Below, piece after piece: positions 56,523-64,000 of a DNA stretch of 64,000 nt. The notes below the pieces were generated by a model. The model was not told the origin of the DNA, did not search any database, and saw only the letters and a list, made by a program, of their open reading frames with translations. How positions within the stretch are numbered: position 1 is the first letter of the stretch; the number at the start of each line of letters is the position of its first letter. A program made the translations under genes and the position numbers. Source of the stretch: Bin80 sp965116685 (GTDB taxonomy: Bacteria > Bacteroidota > Rhodothermia > Rhodothermales > Bin80); contig OZ220707.1 of the NCBI GenBank assembly GCA_965116685.1, positions 1,302,001 to 1,366,000 on the forward strand. The letters run 5' to 3'.

Positions 56523-56543
56523 GACGGGGTCCGTAACCCCGTC
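56523..56543 (+). promoter_or_regulatory. Leader hairpin upstream of the MBL gene
   Basis: GACGGGGT-CCGTA-ACCCCGTC forms a perfect 8-bp stem with a 5-nt loop, 35 bp before the MBL start codon and downstream of the outward-facing repeat. It would lie in the mRNA leader. The following TCGGTTTTCATT is only weakly T-rich, so it may be an attenuator, a protein-binding site or an mRNA-stabilising stem. Confidence 0.5.
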
Positions 56544-56578
56544 TCGGTTTTCATTCACAAACAACCTGATATTTAATC

Positions 56579-57748
56579 ATGACCTTTAAAGTTCCTAATT
56601 CTGGATTTATCTTTTGGCCTGTCGGAACCGGCGACAGCACCACGATTGTGGTCGATAAGGACAATGCCGTCCTGCAAATTGATCTCCATCATCTCTCCAA
56701 ATCAGAGGATGAAGATGAGGAGCATGTGCCAATCGTAGACGAACTCGTACGACTCCTTCCCAGGCAGAATGGTCGTCCCTATCTCGCCGGTTTCGCACTC
56801 ACACACCCCGATAAAGATCATATCCTCGGTTTTGCTGATCTCCTTAAGCGTGTTGATATCGGCCAGATCTGGCACACACCGCGCATTTTCCGGGAAAATA
56901 ATGCAGACCTTTGTGATGACGCAATCTCATTCAAAAAGGAAGTCGAGCGTCGCCGTAAAGTCACAATGGAGAGAGGTGATGACACGCCATCATGTGACCG
57001 TGTCCTTATCATTGGCCACGATGATATCTTCGCCGAGGGTAAGTATAAAGATTTTCCAGAGCGCTGGCGTGCATGCCCGAGCGATATCGTCACAGAAATC
57101 GACGACTCCAATCACGACGGAAATTTCGAAGCGTTTATTCATGCCCCATTCAAAGATGGTAGCAGTGGTGAGCGCAATGAGACCAGCCTCGCCCTTCACG
57201 TCACAGTCAAAAATGGTGGAGGACAGGGTCGCCTTCTTCTTTTTGGAGATCTCAGTTATCCAACGCTTCGTCGCATCGTTGACAAGACGAAGGAGAAGTG
57301 TCGGCAGGAGCGACTCAACACCGATGTGCTCCTTGCACCCCATCACTGTTCCAAGAATGCTATGTACTGGAAAGGTGAAAATGACGATGCCGAAGTTCTC
57401 AAGCAGGATATCCTTGATGACTTCGATAAAATGCTTTGGTATGGCGGTTATGTTGTCTCAAGTTCCGAGTCAGACTTCTCGGATGAGAAGGGCAAAAATC
57501 CACCTCACCTCAAAGCTCGTCAGCGCTATGAGGAAATCGTACCGTCCAAGCATTTCATTTGCACACACGAGCATGGCGGCCCCGTATCCTTCGAAATCAA
57601 CAGGGAAGGATGCATTTTGCAAGAAGTCAAATCGGCGGACTCAGACGAACATGACAATTCCGGAAAATCCTCCGTAATTGCAGCCATTGATGCGGCCCGT
57701 GGCTCGGATGATCCACCCACCCAAGAAGTAGGATTTGGGCGGTCATGA
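56579..57748 (+). CDS. Metallo-beta-lactamase-fold hydrolase linked to E2/E1/JAB polyprotein
   Basis: This 389-residue protein has an MBL fold of the ComEC-like or competence-related type: N-terminal strands WPVGTGDSTTIVV, the metal motif H-x-D-x-D-H (THPDKDHILG, residues 76-81), GRLLLFGDLSYPTL and a later LLAPHHCSKNAM with histidines. The product is likely a cytosolic nuclease or phosphodiesterase. The C-terminal 45 residues are polar, disordered-looking, and end VGFGRS. Its stop overlaps the next gene by ATGA. MBL genes beside E2-E1-JAB modules have been reported in surveys of bacterial ubiquitin-like systems. Here it takes the position a CD-NTase would have in CBASS. It could be the enzyme effector or the conjugation target. 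Confidence 0.85.
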   Translation: MTFKVPNSGFIFWPVGTGDSTTIVVDKDNAVLQIDLHHLSKSEDEDEEHVPIVDELVRLLPRQNGRPYLAGFALTHPDKDHILGFADLLKRVDIGQIWHTPRIFRENNADLCDDAISFKKEVERRRKVTMERGDDTPSCDRVLIIGHDDIFAEGKYKDFPERWRACPSDIVTEIDDSNHDGNFEAFIHAPFKDGSSGERNETSLALHVTVKNGGGQGRLLLFGDLSYPTLRRIVDKTKEKCRQERLNTDVLLAPHHCSKNAMYWKGENDDAEVLKQDILDDFDKMLWYGGYVVSSSESDFSDEKGKNPPHLKARQRYEEIVPSKHFICTHEHGGPVSFEINREGCILQEVKSADSDEHDNSGKSSVIAAIDAARGSDDPPTQEVGFGRS

Positions 57749-59246
57749 CTGACGGACAGAACCAGGCTCTTGAGCAGGTTTCGGAAATTGAACAGTTCGG
57801 GAAAGGCTCATTTACCCTTGTTGGCTCTCAAAAGCCGTCGAAACCGGCCGGTGATCTTCGTTTAGACATCTCGCTTCATACAGGTGCTCTTGATCATGTT
57901 CCTGAGGGAATCAGCCTCCGCGCTCGCGAGAGGTTTTGGGTCATGATCCCTGCCGATTTTCCGTATAAAATTCCATGGGTCAAAACTCCGCACACACGGT
58001 TTGCAGGAAGACCGCACGTTCAATGGAAATCTCAGCTGTGTCTTTACCAAGCCCCAGATGTCGAATGGAATCCAAGTGATGGGATGTTTGGATTCATGGG
58101 TCGCCTTTGGAAGTGGTTAGAGGAGGCGAGTCTGGACAAACTCGACCCCATAGGCGAAGCTTTGCATCCGCCAGCAACCTATCCGCAGACTGGACCACGC
58201 TACTACGTAATACCACGCATCAATACACCCAATGTCAAAGATTTACCTTGGTGCGGATTCGCTGGCTTGACTGTTATCCACGAGCACTGTATAGACATTA
58301 ATGCGTGGATTGATGATATAGAGTTCGATAGCCCCGGTAGGGCAACTGCTGCCTGTATTCTGCTCACCCAGCCCATGCCGTGGGAGTTTCCTTCTCGCAT
58401 GATTGACCTTGTAGCGGCTCTAGCTAAACGGGGCGTCTCAAAACAACGTCTCTTCTTTCTGCTTCAGGCTGCATCTATGCAGAACAAGGACAAATCTCCT
58501 CTTTACGTCCTTATCGGTACGCCTATGAGAGGCATCCATGGCAGTGGAGAGCTCAAGCAGCACTTAACGGCATGGCGGATTGAGCCAATCTTTGCAACGG
58601 GATTTCGCCTCATCGTCAACAAGCATTCGAATAACCTGAAGTTTCGTGAAATAGGAGAGAATATTGAACGTATCATGGTCGATTGGGCCAAAAAGGCAAA
58701 TATCGCATGGTGCAGTGTCCTAGAGGATCGTCCAGAGATTGTTACCCGACGTGACCACATGTCTCCCATGGCCGCGTTCCGCAATAAGACAATCGCTATT
58801 TGGGGCTGTGGAGCTCTCGGGGGGCACATTGCACTACATCTCGCGCGTGCTGGGGTGACCAAACTCATCCTTCGCGACAAGGGAATAGTAACTCCTGGTG
58901 TTCTCGTACGCCAGCCTTATGACGATGCTGATATTGGGAAATCAAAGGCAGAAGTGCTTGCTGAGAAGCTACGTGCCATTCGGCCGGACGCTCACGAACT
59001 CGAGGTAGAAGCTATTTTTTCGGATGTACTCGTGTCCGCATTAGATCGCGATGACTGGAGTAATGATGCCGACATAGTTTTTGACTGTACAGCTGCCCGA
59101 AGCGTTCGAACAAAGTTTGAAAAGGTCAGAAAGGACAACCCACAGGCACACGCGGCAGTGGTCTCAATGGTCATCAGCCGCGAGGCGACCCACGGACTTA
59201 CGGTCGTTGCTATGCCTAGCCACACGGGTGGGGTAGCAGACGTGTA

Positions 59247-61346
59247 CCCATATTATTCATCATGGATTTTCCCATGGCTCCAAAGTGCGTCTTTGGTTGT
59301 GAGGAGTCAGGATTTCCTGTGTGAGATGGGATCTGCGAGTTGACCTTCACGATTGGGGCGACTCCCGAGGTCATTCTCGCATATTTTCCGGGTTGATTGA
59401 GGTGGATTTCCGGTCAATCCATTCCTCATGTGCAGTCCAGTCCTACAGCGAGGTCCGTTTCGCTCTACACTCGTTCCAAGAATCACCTCCGGGGAGGGTT
59501 TTCGCTTCGGAGTCCGGCCCGAAGCAGGCACGAATTCCGGGTGTAGCGGAAAGGCTCAGCTTCAATATTCCGGTATTGTGTACCATTGCAACTGCTGAAA
59601 ATGTTCCAGGAAACGCTTCCAGGCCTGCACGGCTGACTGGGCGATATAAAAGGTTACATAGCGGCCATGACGTGCCATGGTTGCACCGACCTTCAGCACA
59701 CACAGTCGGAAGCGGCGAATGTGCATGTGCGCCTCTTGCCGATCGGGGTCCGGGGAGTCCTGCGCATCCGTCTCCAAGGCGCCCCCCGTTGATTCGTCCA
59801 GCACAGTTCCAGGTAGATTCGTTTGACGCAGCCCCTGGGCGCATTGCGTTGGCGCCGGTGGAGTCTGTTCAGACGATGGCGTCTCATCCAACGGTGGAGG
59901 CGGACTATGCAAGTTGCATCGACTGATGTGAAGAAGCTGGTAGGCCAGCATGTACACCTGGAGGCGCACATCATTCTCCGCGCCGACCTCCGCATCGGGA
60001 TCCACTTCGTATGTACGCTCAATCGGTCTCTGACGGTAATGCGACTTGGGACGTGGAGAGGACGACAATGATGCGCTGCAGGCGATTTTCATCTCGCCCT
60101 GATGCATCTCCGCCTTCCCGCGTTGACTGTACATGGGAACCAACTTCTGACCTGGATACATCTCCGCGTCAAGATTGGTCACCAAAAAATAGACCCTATC
60201 ATAGAGTTCTCCCGGGCGCGACTTGATCACTAATACCACCCGACGAGTACATTCCCACGACTTCGCACCATAGGTCAATTCAATGCAGGTCATATCCTCC
60301 AACGGGCGATCCTTCACGTACTTTGCGGCCATCTGCTCCAGTGTCTTGTTCTTGCGTAGACGCATGAGATAGCCAATATTTTCGGCCTCCAGTCGTGCAC
60401 ACAACGCACCACTATTGAAGCCGGCGTCCATACGGACAATGACTTGGTCGGCGACATGCTGGCGCACCGCATGGGCGATGGGAACGATGAAGTCCTCGCA
60501 ATCGGTGACCTCGCGCTGAGTTCCCGGACGCAATTGCGCCCCGAGCACATCCCCACTCTCCCCGCACGAAGCAATCAGGGGAAGGAAGATGGTCCGCTTA
60601 TAATGCCCATGATACTTGCTGCCAAGCTGGTTGCCGTGTGCATCCACGGGCATCGCATCCACATCAATGACCACTTCATCGCGCCGCCGTCCACCGTTTT
60701 GGACCAGCATATGCTCCATCCCCACCTTCAGAAGCCCTGCCTTCAAGTGAACCAGATTCTGTACCATGCCCAGCAGACCCACCAAGCGGGACATGGTCGG
60801 CTGCGATGCCAACGTACGATCCGATCCGACTACCCCATCCCCCCGACTGGTGCTGGTGGACACGCTAAAGGCCGCATCCTGGCTGACCACATCCGTCCAC
60901 AAGCAACTCCAGCCCTGCATTAACGGAAGCAGCCACTGTGTATTCAAACAAAGGATAGTGGATACGATGTGGATCCCGAGGATCGTGCAGTTGATCGGTC
61001 AAAAAGTCCAAGATTCCGGTGCGATCAATCACCGACCGCAACAAGAATGCGCCTGCGTCCGAGGTCGTATGGTTGCGACTAGACGATTTGATCCGAATTG
61101 ACTGGTTGAAGGGAAGCACAAAAAGAGGCGCAGAAGACGGGGACATGGGATCACCTTGAGGGTGAAATGAGTAGATAATTCTTAAACAGGTCAGCTGACT
61201 TGATTCAGAACGAAAACAGAGGTTTATTCGATCAAAATCCACGAAAAACAGGGCTAATCGCCCAATGAATGGAACAAATATAGCAGGATAAGGCTCCCCA
61301 GATGCTTATCAATACGAAACTGCTAAATTGAGATGAATATTATGGG
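59247..61346 (-). mobile_element. IS1380-family insertion sequence, copy 3 (2100 bp)
   Basis: It has the same 15-bp terminal repeats as copies 1 and 2 and a perfect 5-bp duplication GTGTA (59242-59246 and 61347-61351). It is 5 bp shorter because of a net deletion in the transposase gene and carries a few point differences, so it is slightly more diverged than copies 1 and 2. Confidence 0.95.
59562..61146 (-). pseudogene. IS1380 transposase, frameshifted copy
   Basis: It is nearly identical to the intact transposases at 14069-15658 and 24648-26237. Near 60938-60945 the sequence CACTG-CAAAAGCAG-TTCAAAC of copies 1 and 2 is replaced by CACTG-TGTA-TTCAAAC, a net loss of 5 nt. This splits the frame into an N-terminal part (from the start at 61146) and a C-terminal part (from about 60947 down). 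It cannot make a full transposase; movement would need enzyme from copies 1 or 2. Confidence 0.92.
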
Positions 61347-63392
61347 GTGTACCGGCGTGCAAAGATTGATGTCTGCCAAGACCGTTCACTCTACCATTTT
61401 GCAGATGCCTTTTATCCAACCCTGTCTGATGAGGATCTCTTTCAGCCTGAGCCAGGATGTTCAAGTCCAACATTCATTGGTTCATCGACCGATGTATCTG
61501 CACTCTCAGCTCTATTACTCAACATGGCCGGGAAATCCCTATCCCGACATCCTCACCCAAAAGAGGATCCCCCAACGGCGTGGGCACATTACGTCAGCCA
61601 ACCCCATGCAATACCAGTAAGCACCCATCATCATAAGTCCTCGATAAGCTTCGCCTACACACCTGACATCGTGACCAAGGATGATCGGCAGGGCTACGAA
61701 ATTCGTACGTCTACTGAAGCTTGGAAACAAATGGAGTACTGGATCGCGAAGAGTCGTGATACCGTCGGGCCAGATGTTGAGACAGGTGGACTATCGTTCG
61801 GAGAGGTAAACGATGCCATGGGCATCATCTGGGTCACGGAGGTGAGTGGCCCACCTGTTGATAGCGATGCTGGGCCAGACCGATTCGTCTGCGGTACAGT
61901 TGGTACACAGGCAGCGCATATAGAGCGGAAACAGTGGTCACGTGGCAGCGTCAGCTACGTGGGAATGTGGCATACGCATCCCTATGGAAGACCTGAACCG
62001 AGTGTAACAGACTGCAAAGGCATGGCCAAAATACTATCCGGCAACTCGGTAAGCCCACGCAGATCACTCCTGTCTATTATGGGAACACCTCATGAGAAAC
62101 CAGAACTCGGAACTTATGTGTTCGGTCGTAATGATTTGCGTGAGTCTCGCGTGAATACTGGTCCGAGCGCTACCGAGCCGGAGTCCCTGCACGGCTCGGA
62201 TGCTAAGTCTTCGTTACGGCAAACAGAAATAGGTCTTACCCTTTCTGGTGGTGGTGCTCGCGCTATTGCATTCCACCTCGGCTGTCTTCGTGCTCTCAAT
62301 AAGCGGGGAATCCTTGACCAAGTAGGCATCATATCTGCTGTATCCGGTGGGGCCGTCCTTGCAGCAATGTATGTCTATTCCGACGATGACTTCAGTAGTT
62401 TTGACGAACGGGTCTGTGCACTTCTGCGGCGAGGTTTCCAAAAAGATATAATTTTGACGGCGCTCAACCCTGCTCACTTAGCTCGAATAATACCAACGTG
62501 CCTCGTTGCCGGTGCGACTGCTAAGGTCGCACAGACGATGACTCTCACTGCAGGATTATCTCAAAATCTGTTACAATCCAGTCGGACTAAGAGATCATCG
62601 ATACGAATTAATCCACCGTTTCTCCGATGGGCCAGCCGCACAACTGCTTTTGAGACTGTTTTGCAAAAACAACTCTTTGGCGGTACATTGATGGAAGAGC
62701 CTCGCCGTCCTGGTCTTGATGTGATTCTCAATGCTACGGAGCTTCGAACTGGCACGGCCTTCCGGTTCGGGAGCCGTCTCTCCGCGAACTGGAGATTTGG
62801 GACTGTTCAAGAAGATATTCTTGTTGCCACAGCCGTTGCTGCTTCAGCGGCGTACCCAGCACTGCTTCCTGCCCTTCACAAGCGTTACAGCTTTCAGCAA
62901 AACGGCGAGATTAGTGCCAAACGCGTAGTCCTTACGGACGGGGGTATATACGATAACCTTGGTGCATCCTGTCTTGATCCACTACGCAACCCAGAATACA
63001 CAGCCCAAATCTACCCCCCATGCGAGCGACTCATCTGTTGCAATGCAGGTTACGGCCAGTGGGGCGGGTCTGTCGTTCCGTACGGTTGGACGAGTCGGAT
63101 GAAACAGGCCGTTGAAGCAACACTCCGAAAAGGACAGGATCGCTCAATGAGTCATCTCTTCAACCAGCGCGCCTCAGGTGAACTCAAAGGACTAATCCTC
63201 CCATATCTCGGTATGAAGGACGAGTCTCTTCAACAAGACACAAAGATTGGGACATTCCCAACGGATTTCGTAACACGAAGTCAAGTAATTGGCTATCCTA
63301 CAGACTTCCGAGCGATGAACAAAACAGACCTTGATCTCCTTTCCCGACGAGGTGAGCAACTCACATATCTCCTTGCAGATGCTTACTGGTGA

Positions 63393-64000
63393 TTTCGGAA
63401 TGACCGTGTGTGTACTATGTGTCGAGTCTGTACAAAAATAGCGTCACCAAGCTGACGAAGTGGAACCCGGAGACTCATTTTGGTGGCTGCTTGGAAGTAA
63501 GTAATATTCACGCCAGTTCAATCGATGTCTTCCCTGTATCCCGTACGAGACACAAAGCGGGATAGTTTGTTCATGTGGATCCATGAAGTGAGAGGTTAGT
63601 CAGCGAGGCCAAGGATGACCGTCGGGATGCGCGTGTACTGGCCAATACCGTACGCACCGATCCAGAGTGTCTGCACACATTGGATCCCGTGGATGCTGAG
63701 ACCTCCAGTTGCACAATGGTCTGTATGACGGATGAGTTGACCACCCGGCGCACCGAACCACTAATCGTTTCCGAAAGCAATTCTGGCGTTATTATTCGCA
63801 ATTCCCTGAACTAGAAGCCCCTCTGTACGTTACTTGGGGAATTGCACTATGGAAGCTGATATCCACCTCAGCGCGTGCACGGTAGATTCGCCACTCATCC
63901 GTGACCAAATTGTTGAAGGCCCACCGTATCCGGCGGTTTTCAGCGGAGCAGGTCCTCCAGATCCTGCGGAGCAAACCCGTCCACATTGCCCCCAGGGTCA
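63393..64000. other. Right-edge region without supportable gene
   Basis: About 0.6 kb. Short minus-strand frames (63571-63801 and 63792-63986) contain phrases such as FNNLVTDEWRIYRARAEV, which could be eroded transposase (TDEW is common near the second acidic residue of ISXO2/IS1595-type enzymes), but frames are broken and I cannot assign a family. Confidence 0.3.

Larger units (their letters stand above)
57745..63392 (+). pseudogene. E2-E1-JAB-patatin four-domain polyprotein, interrupted by IS1380 copy 3
   Basis: The coding sequence lies in 57745-59246 and 61352-63392. Removing the IS and one GTGTA duplication restores a 1180-residue frame (junction codon TAC, Tyr 501). Domains in order: E2-like (about 20-135, WVMIPADFPYKIPWV and candidate catalytic Cys 99 in SQLCLY); E1/ThiF (about 345-560, Rossmann GCGALGG 354-360, Cys 537 in PEPGCSSPTF); JAB/JAMM peptidase (about 620-770, Glu 644, His 708 and 710, Ser 718, Asp 721 in WHTHPYGRPEPSVTD); patatin phospholipase (about 795-1090, SGGGARA, nucleophile Ser 832 in VSGG, catalytic Asp 1030 in DGG). 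E2-E1 corresponds to CBASS Cap2, JAB to Cap3 and patatin to CapV-type effectors, but all are fused here. It is coupled to the MBL gene by ATGA. The IS insertion should abolish the product past residue 500. Confidence 0.9.

Noticed and set aside
54409..63392. Standard CBASS operon
   Set aside because: E2-E1, JAB and patatin modules fit, but I see no CD-NTase gene in the locus; an MBL protein occupies its place.
1..64000. CRISPR arrays, rRNA genes, complete tRNA genes
   Set aside because: No regularly spaced short repeats and no rRNA or intact tRNA cloverleaf were recognised by reading; a dedicated scan would be needed to exclude weak cases.

Overview
The window comes from a bacterium of the Bacteroidota/Rhodothermota (FCB) side of the tree. 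The clearest marker is a 1764-residue secreted protein at the left edge. It ends in a type IX secretion sorting domain with an NYPNPFNPST motif, which is typical of Rhodothermota, Balneolota and their relatives. Base composition is near 50% GC. Overlapping ATGA and TGATG junctions are common in the operons. Everything to the right of that gene is an accessory island built from conjugation genes, defence-like cassettes and insertion sequences.

Layout. (1) 231-5525: T9SS cargo protein (minus strand), then about 2.4 kb without a supportable gene. (2) 7997-13380: first conjugation block trbC-D-E-J-L-F, with trbE frameshifted. (3) 13633-17497: an unrecognised membrane-anchored gene, broken by an IS1380-family element and by an in-frame TGA. 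(4) 17994-22122: a GHKL (MutL/MORC-like) ATPase and its coupled partner, converging on a C5-cytosine methyltransferase, which looks like a restriction-type system. (5) 22220-38440: a patchwork of IS21 ends, IS1634 and IS1380 elements, an ISL3 fossil, a GIY-YIG protein, two paralogous P-loop ATPases, a broken SIR2-like gene and an unknown gene pair. (6) 38717-40571: TcmP with its three-Cys-motif (DUF5131) partner. (7) 41151-46512: second conjugation block (MobC-like protein, relaxase, trbG, trbI, traG). (8) 46513-50490: debris including a duplicated trbB 3' end, a transposase fragment, a third ATPase paralogue and a second intact DUF5131 gene. (9) 50588-53461 (minus strand): third conjugation block trbB-traF, transcribed with a response regulator and a short histidine kinase. 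(10) 54409-63392: a divergent cassette discussed below.

The most interesting locus is 54409-63392. On the minus strand lie a sigma factor, a 119-residue protein and an ImmA/IrrE-type metalloprotease. On the plus strand lie a metallo-beta-lactamase-fold protein and, overlapping it by ATGA, a gene for a single polypeptide with four modules in order: E2-like, E1/ThiF-like, JAB/JAMM peptidase and patatin phospholipase. An IS1380 copy with a 5-bp GTGTA duplication splits this gene. Removing the element and one duplication restores an uninterrupted 1180-residue frame. The promoter region between the two arms carries a perfect 16-bp inverted repeat with a 46-bp spacer. The combination resembles CBASS Cap2 plus Cap3 plus a patatin effector, but with no CD-NTase visible. 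I propose a protease-released sigma factor controlling a ubiquitin-like conjugation/phospholipase system; this is inference.

The mobile elements can be delimited from the sequence. Three IS1380 copies (2105, 2105 and 2100 bp) have 15-bp terminal repeats with one mismatch and 5-bp duplications. Two IS1634 elements are flanked by a 17-bp and a 106-bp direct repeat, in line with the long variable duplications known for that family. Because trbE, the sigma-linked polyprotein, the membrane gene, the SIR2 gene and ATPase paralogue 2 are all broken, the island appears to be decaying and is probably not self-transmissible as it stands.
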